A stretch of 43,914 nucleotides of DNA from an uncultured Clostridia bacterium (lineage in GTDB: Bacteria > Bacillota > Clostridia > Lachnospirales > Bianqueaceae): NCBI GenBank assembly GCA_937892735.1, contig CALBGL010000093.1, positions 1 through 43,914 of the forward strand, in the 5' to 3' direction. Below the pieces are notes generated by a model. It ran no database searches and was not told the DNA's origin. It worked only from the letters and a program-made list of their open reading frames with translations. Below are positions 1 to 7,781 of this stretch, piece after piece (the stretch's first letter is position 1; each line of letters starts with the position of its first letter). A program made the translations under genes and the position numbers.

Positions 1-31
1 AGGGGGATTATAACACAGAAATGGCTTAAAA

Positions 32-925
32 TCAAGTCTTTAAGGAGACGGAGAAGCTCTCATCTTTTTTCTTAATCGTATAAATTGCACCATGGGGACA
101 CGCCTTTTTACAATCACCACATCGGATACATTCCATGCTATTCGGCTTCAAATAGACCGGAATATCTAACTTACAGATCTTCTGGCAGATACCGCACTTT
201 GTACAACGCTCTTCGTCAATCCGAAAACGATACAACGAAATGGGATTAAACAGACCATAGACCGCGCCCAAAGGACATAGATAGCGGCAGAATGGCCTAT
301 ATACCAAAATAGATAGGAACGCCACTACGACCAGAATCCCTACTTTCCATAGAAAGAGTCCGCCCATACCGGCACGAATCGCCGGATTCAGAACGGCCAG
401 CGGAAAGCCGGCCATCAGGGGTCCCGATGGACATATGTATTTGCAAAACCAGGGACTTCCCTGGCCCACCAAATCCAGTACTGTCATCGGCAGCAGAACT
501 ACGAAGACTAGCAAAATGACATATTTCAGATAACGGAGCCATTTGTCTCCAGGGAGCTTACGAAACTTCTTCACAAAAGGAATTTTATATAGAAGCTCCT
601 GTATCCAGCCAAAGGGACAAAGCCAGCCACAGACGAGACGCCCCACCAGGGCCCCCACAAAAATCAAGAAGCCGGCGACATAAAAAGCGAAGTGATAGTT
701 TCTATTGCCGATGACAGCCTGAAACGCGCCGATGGGGCAGGCTCCCAGAGCCCCAGGGCAGGAGTAGCAGTTGAGACCTGGCAGACAGACTGCCTTCGTA
801 TTGCCTCGATAGATGTTTCCATGAAGAAAACCCGCAACATAGCCGTTACTGAGAGCCGTTATGGCGAACTGCACGCATCCGCGCAGATGTCTGATTCCCC
901 ATTGCCTTATTTTACCCAATGCCAA
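32..925 (-). CDS. Polyferredoxin-type 4Fe-4S membrane protein (NapH/YccM-like)
   Basis: Integral membrane electron-transfer protein of about 297 residues. The N-terminal part shows CLPGLNCYSCP followed by GACPIG, then CGWLCPFGW, CKYICPSGP and CRYLCPLGA. These Cys-rich turns lie between hydrophobic helices, as in NapH/NosR/YccM proteins. The C-terminus holds two ferredoxin motifs, CTKCGICQKIC and CIRCGDCKKACP, which should bind two [4Fe-4S] clusters on the cytoplasmic side. The start is probably the TTG at 925, preceded by GGAG, because an in-frame TGA lies only eight codons upstream. It overlaps the stop of the upstream 48-residue CXXC gene, so it is the last gene of a coupled three-gene operon. 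Inferred role: passing electrons from the cytoplasm to the extracytoplasmic thiol partner encoded first in the operon. The electron donor is not visible. Confidence 0.87.
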   Translation of the reverse strand: MALGKIRQWGIRHLRGCVQFAITALSNGYVAGFLHGNIYRGNTKAVCLPGLNCYSCPGALGACPIGAFQAVIGNRNYHFAFYVAGFLIFVGALVGRLVCGWLCPFGWIQELLYKIPFVKKFRKLPGDKWLRYLKYVILLVFVVLLPMTVLDLVGQGSPWFCKYICPSGPLMAGFPLAVLNPAIRAGMGGLFLWKVGILVVVAFLSILVYRPFCRYLCPLGAVYGLFNPISLYRFRIDEERCTKCGICQKICKLDIPVYLKPNSMECIRCGDCKKACPHGAIYTIKKKDESFSVSLKT

Positions 926-1058
926 TACACTCCAAACAAATATTCACAGCCTGACGCAGGACGACCTCTGCCTCTCCCCGAAAAACACCGATCGCTATGA
1001 AAAGAATCCCGACCGCCAATAACCCATAGGCGATATAGTTTCTCTTTTGCTCTGTCAT
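912..1058 (-). CDS. Small CXXC membrane protein, CD1871A-like
   Basis: A 48-residue protein: ATG at 1058, stop at 912-914. It has a basic N-terminus (MTEQKRNYIAYG), one hydrophobic segment (LLAVGILFIAIGVF), an amphipathic stretch, and a CLEC (CXXC) motif four residues before the end. It fits the small CD1871A family of CXXC proteins that sit between TlpA-like and 4Fe-4S membrane genes in Clostridia. The ATG overlaps the TGA of the upstream TlpA gene (ATGA), and its own end overlaps the start of the downstream polyferredoxin gene by 14 bases, so all three should be translationally coupled. The CXXC next to a membrane helix suggests a thiol relay or cluster ligand, but this is inference. Automated gene calling could easily miss it. 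Confidence 0.8.
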   Translation of the reverse strand: MTEQKRNYIAYGLLAVGILFIAIGVFRGEAEVVLRQAVNICLECIGIG

Positions 1059-1594
1059 GATCTTACCTGACTCAGCGCATCCTCAATAGCCTGCGCCCAC
1101 TGTTCTTTATCCTGTGCCTGCAGATACGCATACCCCACCTGATTCCCATCTTTATCCACAAAAAGCGTGGTCGGCACCGCATAGATCTGGCTCAACAGCC
1201 CCGCCAGGCTCTCTGAAGGTACCATATGCGTATAATCAGCGCCCGTGCTGGAAACAATCTCCCGTGCTAAATCCATCTGTGACTCATTCAGTGTTCCATC
1301 CGAATTGATCACATCCGTGACCATTCCCATGATTCTGACAGCATCATCCGCATATTCTCTGGACAACTCTCCCAGCGCGCCCATCTCATCCAGGCAGTAA
1401 CCGCAATACGTCGTCCATATATTGACCATAGTCACATCATAGTCCCGAAATGCCGTCTGATCCACCGGATTCCCATTCAGATCGGTCGTAGAGAACTGTC
1501 CCAGTACTCCCGTCGCAGTCTGCTCTTCCTGACAGGCTCCGCAGATCAGTACGATTAACAGCACAACCATCATCCACACATATTTCTTTCCCAT
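1055..1594 (-). CDS. TlpA-like thioredoxin-fold lipoprotein
   Basis: Exported thiol-disulfide oxidoreductase of about 179 residues. The start is the ATG at 1594, with AGGAGGGG just upstream; a longer reading frame to 1651 would run through the promoter. The N-terminus is a lipoprotein signal (MGKKYVWMMVVLLIVLICGAC), with the last Cys as likely lipidation site; the lipobox is atypical because position -3 is Cys. The TlpA/AhpC-TSA fold follows: FSTTDLNGNPVD, then VNIWTTYCGYCLDEM with the active-site CGYC, and the conserved cis-Pro region YAVPTTLFVDKDG. It should reduce or oxidise thiols of surface proteins. It is first in an operon with a CXXC peptide and a membrane ferredoxin, which probably keep the CGYC site in its working redox state. 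Confidence 0.88.
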   Translation of the reverse strand: MGKKYVWMMVVLLIVLICGACQEEQTATGVLGQFSTTDLNGNPVDQTAFRDYDVTMVNIWTTYCGYCLDEMGALGELSREYADDAVRIMGMVTDVINSDGTLNESQMDLAREIVSSTGADYTHMVPSESLAGLLSQIYAVPTTLFVDKDGNQVGYAYLQAQDKEQWAQAIEDALSQVRS

Positions 1595-1622
1595 TCTTAC
1601 CCCTCCTGTGAAAGTTATGCTT

Positions 1623-1651
1623 ATTATATCAATCTTGCCGGCATCTGTCAA
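1623..1651 (-). promoter_or_regulatory. Sigma-A promoter of the redox operon
   Basis: Consensus TTGACA (1646-1651), 17-bp spacer and TATAAT (1623-1628) on the minus strand, about 30 bases upstream of the TlpA start at 1594. It is a perfect match to the vegetative consensus, so the operon is probably expressed constitutively at a high level. Confidence 0.85.
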
Positions 1652-1760
1652 TCCGAAAGAAAATATCCATCGACGCTGCCGGTCATAGAAATGCTCGGGA
1701 GCAATCCAGAAAAATAACCCACACCTCTTTGAAGATCGGACGGGAGTCCCTAAACGAATC

Positions 1761-1790
1761 GGAACCGGCGTGATTTAACACGCCGGTTCC
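1761..1790. terminator. Perfect 12-bp stem-loop between convergent-side gene ends
   Basis: GGAACCGGCGTG, a six-base loop, then CACGCCGGTTCC. It lies 65 bases past the stop of the iron alcohol dehydrogenase gene. Neither strand has a clear T-tract after the stem, so it may be a weak intrinsic terminator or an mRNA 3'-end stabiliser. Confidence 0.5.
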
Positions 1791-1854
1791 TACCAAAGCA
1801 CTTTTACTTCCTTAATGGGACGCTACCTAATGCCTCAGACGTCTTTTTCTGTTT

Positions 1855-3045
1855 TTAGAAATCTACTTCTGTATCGTAATAACAAGCCTTTAAGAGCTTC
1901 TCCATCTCTTCCTGCGTCGGGATCCGAGGATTCGATCCTGTGCAGGCATCTCCGATAGCCAGTTCTGCTACCTTCGGCAGCTTCTCCAAGAACTCGTCCT
2001 CTGGCACCATGCCATCCTCATAGTCCTTAATGCAGCTGGGAATATTCAGCAATACATTGTAATCGCGGATCTTCTTGATCAATGCGTCTACCAGCTCCTC
2101 TGTATTCGAACCAGTCAAGCCTACCGCCAGCGCGATCTGCGCATAACGAGCCGCCGCTTCCGGATTCTTGGAATTAAACTTGATGACTTTAGGCAAATAC
2201 ATGGCATTCGCACATCCATGTACGATGTGTCCATTTTTATAAGCCGCACCCGTCTTATGCGCCATAGAGTGTACGATACCCAAAAGCGCATTGGAGAATG
2301 CCATACCCGCCATACACTGTGCATAATGCATATGTTCTCTAGCCTTCACATCTCCATCGTAAGAAGACTTCAGATAGCTGAATACCATCTTGATCGCTTC
2401 CATCGCCAAGGGATCCGTAAACGGACCATGCAGCGTAGAAACATACGCCTCAATCGCGTGTGTCAAAGCATCCATACCGGTATGAGCCGTCAGCTTCTTC
2501 GGCATCGTCTCCGCCAACTCTGGATCTACAATGGCCACATCCGGCGTAATGTTGAAGTCCGCCAAGGGATACTTGATACCTTTCTGATAATCCGTAATGA
2601 CAGAGAATGCAGTCACTTCTGTCGCCGTACCGGAGGTTGAAGGAATCGCCAAGAACTTTGCCTTCTGCCGCAGTGTGGGGAACGAGAACGGAGTAATCAG
2701 GTCTTCAAAAGAAGTCTCCGGATACTCATAGAATGCCCACATCGCCTTTGCAGCGTCAATAGGAGAACCGCCGCCCATGGCAATAATCCAATCCGGCTCA
2801 AACTCCCGCATTGCAGCAGCACCCTTCATCACAGTTTCTACAGACGGATCCGGCTCTACATTTTCAAACAAACGAACCTCCATACCCGCCTCTTTCAAAT
2901 ATGCCTCTGCCTTACCCAAGAAGCCAAAACGCTTCATGGAACCACCGCCCACGACGATGATGGCCTTCTTTCCGGTCAGAGTCTTCAGAGTTTCCAAAGA
3001 ACCTTTGCCCCAGTACAGATCCCGGGGAAGAGTAAAACGTGCCAT
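1855..3045 (-). CDS. Iron-containing alcohol dehydrogenase
   Basis: A 396-residue group III (Fe-dependent) alcohol dehydrogenase, NAD(P)-linked. The dinucleotide-binding part shows IIVVGGGSMKRFGF and the GGGSPIDAAKA motif. The family signature is AHTGMDALTHAIEAYVS. The metal ligands are expected from the Asp of IAIVDPELA-type context and the His residues in HTGMDALTHAIE, GIVHSMAHKTGA and NGHIVHG. The sequence resembles the C-terminal ADH half of AdhE and butanol dehydrogenases, but there is no aldehyde-dehydrogenase half. The start at 3045 follows AGGAGG with an 8-base gap. It is divergent from a LysR gene and probably controlled by it. Role: reduction of aldehydes to alcohols in fermentation; the exact substrate cannot be read from sequence. 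Confidence 0.92.
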   Translation of the reverse strand: MARFTLPRDLYWGKGSLETLKTLTGKKAIIVVGGGSMKRFGFLGKAEAYLKEAGMEVRLFENVEPDPSVETVMKGAAAMREFEPDWIIAMGGGSPIDAAKAMWAFYEYPETSFEDLITPFSFPTLRQKAKFLAIPSTSGTATEVTAFSVITDYQKGIKYPLADFNITPDVAIVDPELAETMPKKLTAHTGMDALTHAIEAYVSTLHGPFTDPLAMEAIKMVFSYLKSSYDGDVKAREHMHYAQCMAGMAFSNALLGIVHSMAHKTGAAYKNGHIVHGCANAMYLPKVIKFNSKNPEAAARYAQIALAVGLTGSNTEELVDALIKKIRDYNVLLNIPSCIKDYEDGMVPEDEFLEKLPKVAELAIGDACTGSNPRIPTQEEMEKLLKACYYDTEVDF

Positions 3046-3072
3046 TGCACATACCTCCTATTTCCTATGAAA

Positions 3073-3100
3073 ATCAAACTGAGATCTCTCTCTGTTTGAT
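3073..3100. promoter_or_regulatory. Operator-like inverted repeat for the LysR regulator
   Basis: ATCAAACTGAGA, a 4-base centre, then TCTCTGTTTGAT: a 28-bp inverted repeat with one mismatch per arm. It sits in the 141-bp divergent region between the alcohol dehydrogenase and the lysR gene. Size and placement fit a LysR-type recognition site; the assignment is inferred. Confidence 0.5.
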
Positions 3101-3112
3101 AATATTTTAACA

Positions 3113-3141
3113 TTGCTTTTTCTACACGGGTAATGTATAAT
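3113..3141 (+). promoter_or_regulatory. Promoter of the lysR gene
   Basis: TTGCTT (3113-3118), 17-bp spacer, TATAAT (3136-3141), about 45 bases before the lysR start. It lies immediately beside the inverted repeat at 3073-3100, which fits autoregulation. Confidence 0.65.
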
Positions 3142-3186
3142 TAGATTGTGCCCCATATCAAATATTACATGGCCAGGAGGATCTTC

Positions 3187-4113
3187 ATGAACACATTATC
3201 CTTACGTTACGCACTGGAAGTCAATCGTACTCGTTCCATCACGAGGGCAGCGCAAAATCTATACATGGGACAGCCCAATCTAAGCCGTGCTATTCGAGAT
3301 CTGGAAAAGGATCTGGGCATCGTCATCTTTGAGCGAACCACAAAAGGCGTCACACCCACAGAAAAGGGCCGCATATTTTTGGAACGAGCCGCCAGCATCC
3401 TGACACAATTGGATGATCTGGAGGCGTTGTACCGTTCTGACAGTGCGGAATCTATCTATCTGAATGTAGCGCTGCCACGAGTCACGTATGCTTCTCTGGC
3501 CTTTACCCGCTTCCTGAACACTCTGCACCCTGCTCATGAAATGAATATTCATTTCAAAGAAGAAGCTCCTATGAACGCAGTGCAGGATGTAGTCCGGGGA
3601 GACATGGATTTCGCTATCATACGGTATCAAGAACCCTACTATGGTTTCTTTCTGAATCTAATGGAAGAGTGGAATCTGAATTATGAGCCCCTCTTTTCTT
3701 TCCATCAGCTGGCCCTCGTCAGCCTTTCTCATCCTCTAGCCAAACATCCGCAAATCTATGTCCAGGATCTGTCTCCTTATATCGAAGTCGTACATGGAGA
3801 TTATCAAGTCCCTGCCCTTACACTGGCAGAATTTCCGACTTCCCTCTCCCCTACCTCTTCCCATAATCAAAAGATCTATGTCTATGATCGCGGCAGTCAG
3901 TTCGAGGTCCTACGCCAAGTATCGGGATCCTATATGTGGGTATCTCCCATGCCACAAGAGATGCTTGACGAGTACCAGATGACCACGCTCACCTGTCAGG
4001 ACTTCGACACGACCAGCTGCGACGCGATTATCTATCCCAAAAATAAAAAACTATCGGATTGGTCAAAACGCTGCATTGAATTTATGAAGGACTACGTGAA
4101 GGCTCTATATTAA
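3187..4113 (+). CDS. LysR-family transcriptional regulator
   Basis: 308 residues counted from the ATG at 3187, which follows AGGAGG with a 6-base gap; an upstream ATG at 3148 in the same frame lacks a ribosome site. The N-terminal winged helix-turn-helix is typical: SITRAAQNLYMGQPNLSRAI, then DLEKDLGIVIFERTTKGVTPTEKG. The rest matches the periplasmic-binding-protein-like effector domain, though more diverged. It is transcribed divergently from an iron alcohol dehydrogenase, the classical arrangement for a LysR protein and its target. The effector is unknown; an alcohol, aldehyde or redox signal is a guess from the neighbour. Confidence 0.92.
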   Translation: MNTLSLRYALEVNRTRSITRAAQNLYMGQPNLSRAIRDLEKDLGIVIFERTTKGVTPTEKGRIFLERAASILTQLDDLEALYRSDSAESIYLNVALPRVTYASLAFTRFLNTLHPAHEMNIHFKEEAPMNAVQDVVRGDMDFAIIRYQEPYYGFFLNLMEEWNLNYEPLFSFHQLALVSLSHPLAKHPQIYVQDLSPYIEVVHGDYQVPALTLAEFPTSLSPTSSHNQKIYVYDRGSQFEVLRQVSGSYMWVSPMPQEMLDEYQMTTLTCQDFDTTSCDAIIYPKNKKLSDWSKRCIEFMKDYVKALY

Positions 4114-4128
4114 GCTCCCGCTAAGCAA

Positions 4129-4169
4129 AAGGCGCATTGCAAAATTTTCATGCAATGCGCCTTCTTTTA
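4129..4169. terminator. Bidirectional terminator lysR/pyk
   Basis: A 13-bp perfect stem (AAGGCGCATTGCA with TGCAATGCGCCTT) and a 9-base loop, followed by CTTTT on the plus strand and by TTTTGC on the minus strand. It lies between the ends of the convergent lysR and pyk genes. Confidence 0.85.
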
Positions 4170-5582
4170 TACACGCAAAATTCTCATCATATTACACTGA
4201 TCGCCCTTCTCCAAAGAAGTGCCGGAAAGTATAATGACAAGATCGCCCGGTGACACCGCCCCAACTTCCAGAGCTCTCTGCTTGGCGTACTCCACCAACT
4301 GTTCTGGAGACTCCTGTTCCGTAGCCCGTACAGGAGATACGCCCCATGCCAGACTCAGCTGCTCATACCCTTTCTGACTCACTGTAGCGCCGATAATCGG
4401 ACATGCCGGCCGATAATCAGAAAGTGTTCTCGCAGTCATCCCCGAACGAGTCACGACTAGAATCGCTTTCGCCTGCAGATAATGCGCCGCATCGCAGGCG
4501 GCCTGCGCCAGCGCGTCTACAATTTCATGTCCTAACTGAAGATGCGCCTGATTGAAAATCTTCGCATAATCCTGCGCACATTCTGCTGCTTCCGCAATGG
4601 AAGCCATCGTTTTCACCGTTTCCACCGGATACTTACCTACAGAAACCTCTCCCGACAACATAATCGCTGTTGTACCATCATAAATCGCATTGGCCACGTC
4701 CGATACCTCTGCTCGTGTCGGACGCGGATTACTGATCATCGATTCCAGCATTTGTGTGGCTGTCACTACATGCTTTCCCTTACGATAACATTTCTCAATA
4801 ATCATCTTCTGCAGTGCGGGCAGTTCTTTAAATGCTACTTCCACCCCCATGTCTCCGCGAGCCACCATGATCCCGTCGCTTACTTCGATGATCTCATCCA
4901 GATGCTCAATCCCCTGCGTATTCTCGATCTTCGAGATGATCTGAATATCTTCAGCTCCATATAAGGAGAGCAGTGCCCGTACTTGCCGCACATCCTCTGC
5001 GGATCGTACAAAAGAACAGGCAATAAAATCCACGCCCTGCTCGATACCAAATACGATATCCTCCAGATCGGCTTTACTGATATAAGGAGTAGGAATCGCC
5101 ACATTCGGCACATTCACACTCTTATGATTACTGATGCGCCCGCTGTTCAATACGCGACACACCACATCCTGTCCCTTTATATCGGTCACTTCCATATCAA
5201 TCTTTCCATCATCCAGCAAGATATGCGTTCCTCTTTTGGCAACCTTCGCCAGGAACTCATAGGAAAGGGAGGCGCGCTCCGCTGTACCCATTTCTTCTTT
5301 CGGCGTCAGAGTAAAGGTATCCCCTTCTTTAAGCATGGCAAAGCCGTTTTCAAAATTCTGCAGTCGGATCTCCGGTCCCTTGGTGTCCAGAAGCAACGCT
5401 ACCGGCAGATCTAACTCCTCTCGGATTTCCTTTACCATCTGAATCCTTTGACGATGCTCTTCATGATCTCCATGAGAAAAATTGAATCGCGCGCAATTCA
5501 TTCCACTGAGCATCAACTCTTTGATCTTCGCCGGATCATCTACCGCCGGCCCTAAAGTACAAATAATCTTTGTTCTTCTCAT
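4167..5582 (-). CDS. pyk: Pyruvate kinase
   Basis: A 471-residue cytoplasmic glycolytic enzyme converting phosphoenolpyruvate and ADP to pyruvate and ATP. The start is taken as the ATG at 5582 (MRRTKIICTLGPA); the GTG five codons upstream has a poorer ribosome site. Visible motifs are NFSHGDHEEH, DTKGPEIRL, the catalytic Lys/Mg region IISKIENTQG, MVARGDMGVE, and the family signature running into MLESMISNPRPTRAEVSD. The length is that of the basic enzyme; the extra C-terminal PEP-utilising domain found in some Bacillota is absent. A TATAAT (5644-5649, minus strand) lies upstream with a weak -35. The 3' end touches the shared terminator with lysR. Confidence 0.96.
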   Translation of the reverse strand: MRRTKIICTLGPAVDDPAKIKELMLSGMNCARFNFSHGDHEEHRQRIQMVKEIREELDLPVALLLDTKGPEIRLQNFENGFAMLKEGDTFTLTPKEEMGTAERASLSYEFLAKVAKRGTHILLDDGKIDMEVTDIKGQDVVCRVLNSGRISNHKSVNVPNVAIPTPYISKADLEDIVFGIEQGVDFIACSFVRSAEDVRQVRALLSLYGAEDIQIISKIENTQGIEHLDEIIEVSDGIMVARGDMGVEVAFKELPALQKMIIEKCYRKGKHVVTATQMLESMISNPRPTRAEVSDVANAIYDGTTAIMLSGEVSVGKYPVETVKTMASIAEAAECAQDYAKIFNQAHLQLGHEIVDALAQAACDAAHYLQAKAILVVTRSGMTARTLSDYRPACPIIGATVSQKGYEQLSLAWGVSPVRATEQESPEQLVEYAKQRALEVGAVSPGDLVIILSGTSLEKGDQCNMMRILRV

Positions 5583-5674
5583 CTTCCATAACCTCACTCC
5601 GATTTATGACCCTATCTTTTGTTATTCTTCTTTTTCTTTTTGCATTATAACACAGGATATCTGAAAAGAAAAGC

Positions 5675-5703
5675 TTGAATTTTTACGAAAACCAAAGTAA
5701 TAT
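5675..5703 (+). promoter_or_regulatory. Promoter of the flavoprotein gene
   Basis: TTGAAT (5675-5680), 17-bp spacer, TAATAT (5698-5703), 50 bases before the ATG at 5753. It is divergent from pyk. Confidence 0.55.
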
Positions 5704-5752
5704 ATTATTATGATGCCATAAATGCGTCAAAAACCGAATCAGGAGGAACACC

Positions 5753-7696
5753 ATGCATCAGACTGAAACGATGTACCATACCATGGCATATAACACTGTG
5801 ATTGTTGGCAGCGGTGCCGCGGGATATAGTGCTGCCGAACGTTTATGGCTATTCGGCCAACAAGACATACTCTTACTGACAGAAGGAAAAAATGCCGGTA
5901 CTTCTCGGAATACGGGTTCCGATAAGCAAACCTATTATAAACTGACATTATCTGGAGATGGTCAGGATTCCTACACGGAAATGGCGCAGACATTGTTTCA
6001 GGGCGGATCGGTCGATGGGGATCAGGCATTGGCGGAGGCAGTCGGTTCTGTCCCCTGCTTTATTCATCTGGCAGAGTTAGGTGTCCCCTTTCCCACCAAT
6101 TGCTGGGGGGAATATGTAGGATACAAAACAGATCATGATCCCAGAGAGCGAGCTACATCCGCCGGTCCCCTGACTTCCCGCATGATGACAGAGGCCTTAG
6201 AACGTTCTGTATCTCAACTGGGGATCCCAATTCTAGATCGTCATCTGCTGCTGCAGATCCTTACGGAACACAACCGTGTACAGGGTATAATCTGTCTGAA
6301 TATGGATTTGGAGAAACCAGTACTCATTCGTTGTCGTAATCTGATACTGGCAACCGGAGGTCCTGCCTGTCTGTACGCGGATTCCGTGTATCCGGCCAGT
6401 CAGCATGGGGCAAGCGGTATTGCCTTTGCCTGCGGTGCGGCTGGACAAAACCTGACAGAATGGCAGTACGGCATTGCCTCGCTGCATCCTCGCTGGAATG
6501 TATCCGGCACCTATATGCAAGTTCTACCCCGGTTCTTTTCTATCGAACAGGACGGCAGCAATCCGCGGGAATTCTTGCGGGAGGCTTTTCCCTGCTACGA
6601 AGACATGCTGAATCAGATCTTCTTAAAGGGTTATCAGTGGCCCTTTGATAGTCGTAAAGCATTGGATGGCTCTTCCAGGCTGGATCTTTTGGTCTATCGA
6701 GAGCGTTCTTTGCGGGGACGCCGTGTGTTTTTGGATTACCGGCAAAATCCCGAGAACCGGGCGATTGCTTGGGATTTGCTGTCTCCGGAAGCCTCGACCT
6801 ATCTGCGAAAAGCCGGCGCGCTGCAGAATACTCCCTTTGAGCGTCTTTCTCATATGAACCAGCCCGCGGTGGATTTCTATCGGAGCCGCGGTGTGAACCT
6901 TGCGGCAGAGCCCCTAGAGATTGCTCTCTGTGCTCAGCATAACAATGGTGGTATTGCTGTGAATTCCTGGTGGCATACCCAGGTCGAAGGACTGTTTGCC
7001 ATTGGAGAAGCCGCTGGAACCCATGGTGTCTACCGTCCCGGTGGTACTGCGCTGAATGCCGGTCAGGTAGGCGCTCTTCGCTGCGCCCATTATATTGCCG
7101 CCAAGCGACAAGGAGATCCAGATGCGCTCTCCTCCTTCAACGAAAATTGGCTCCACATCTGGGAGGAATGGATTGTCTCCCTGCGCTCTCGCCCGGAAAA
7201 TGCAAGAGATACCGCGGCTACGTTCCGTCGATCTATGAGCGATACAGCGGGAGCCTTTCGAGCGCCTTCCCATATGAAAGAACTCCGTGCGCGAGTTCGG
7301 AATCTATTGGCACATTTTCCGGATGCTATCGGCGCGGGCCCCCACAAAGAAGGACTCGTTCGAGCTCTTCGTCTGCGCGATCAGCTTCTAACGATGGAAG
7401 TATATTTGACTGCCATGATCGATTATACCAGGCATAGCAAACGAAGCCGCGGCAGCGCCCTATATCAGACCTCCTCCGGAAATCTGCCACATATGTCCGG
7501 CACGGATATTCCTGAACTCTTTCGTTTCCTGCCCAATGATGGCAGTCTGGACCATCAGATCCAGGAGACACGATATACTCCTGATGGCAGCCTGACGAAT
7601 TGGCGTCCTGTGCGTCCTATTCCTGACCGCAGCCAGGACTTCTTCGAGAATGTATGGCGCGGCTATCGTGAAAATAAAAATATATTGGATGCTTAA
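5753..7696 (+). CDS. FAD-dependent fumarate reductase/aspartate oxidase-like flavoprotein
   Basis: A 647-residue soluble flavoprotein. The FAD Rossmann motif is VIVGSGAAGYSAAERL, and a second FAD contact is GEAAGTHGVYRPGGTALNAG. LILATGG and QHNNGG are typical of the succinate dehydrogenase/fumarate reductase flavoprotein family, and a helical C-terminal region follows. The ATG has AGGAGG six bases upstream. There is no iron-sulfur or membrane-anchor subunit nearby and no signal peptide, so it is not part of a normal Frd/Sdh complex. It could be a stand-alone reductase of an unsaturated acid or an oxidase of an amino acid; the substrate is unknown. A MATE transporter gene follows after 85 bases on the same strand and may be cotranscribed. 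Confidence 0.85.
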   Translation: MHQTETMYHTMAYNTVIVGSGAAGYSAAERLWLFGQQDILLLTEGKNAGTSRNTGSDKQTYYKLTLSGDGQDSYTEMAQTLFQGGSVDGDQALAEAVGSVPCFIHLAELGVPFPTNCWGEYVGYKTDHDPRERATSAGPLTSRMMTEALERSVSQLGIPILDRHLLLQILTEHNRVQGIICLNMDLEKPVLIRCRNLILATGGPACLYADSVYPASQHGASGIAFACGAAGQNLTEWQYGIASLHPRWNVSGTYMQVLPRFFSIEQDGSNPREFLREAFPCYEDMLNQIFLKGYQWPFDSRKALDGSSRLDLLVYRERSLRGRRVFLDYRQNPENRAIAWDLLSPEASTYLRKAGALQNTPFERLSHMNQPAVDFYRSRGVNLAAEPLEIALCAQHNNGGIAVNSWWHTQVEGLFAIGEAAGTHGVYRPGGTALNAGQVGALRCAHYIAAKRQGDPDALSSFNENWLHIWEEWIVSLRSRPENARDTAATFRRSMSDTAGAFRAPSHMKELRARVRNLLAHFPDAIGAGPHKEGLVRALRLRDQLLTMEVYLTAMIDYTRHSKRSRGSALYQTSSGNLPHMSGTDIPELFRFLPNDGSLDHQIQETRYTPDGSLTNWRPVRPIPDRSQDFFENVWRGYRENKNILDA

Positions 7697-7781
7697 GTCC
7701 TCCCACTATTCTGCCCTTTTCTCGACAGACCAGGGCCGAGACTGAAGGACAAAAAGAATCTGCTAAAGAAAGGTCTTTGAA

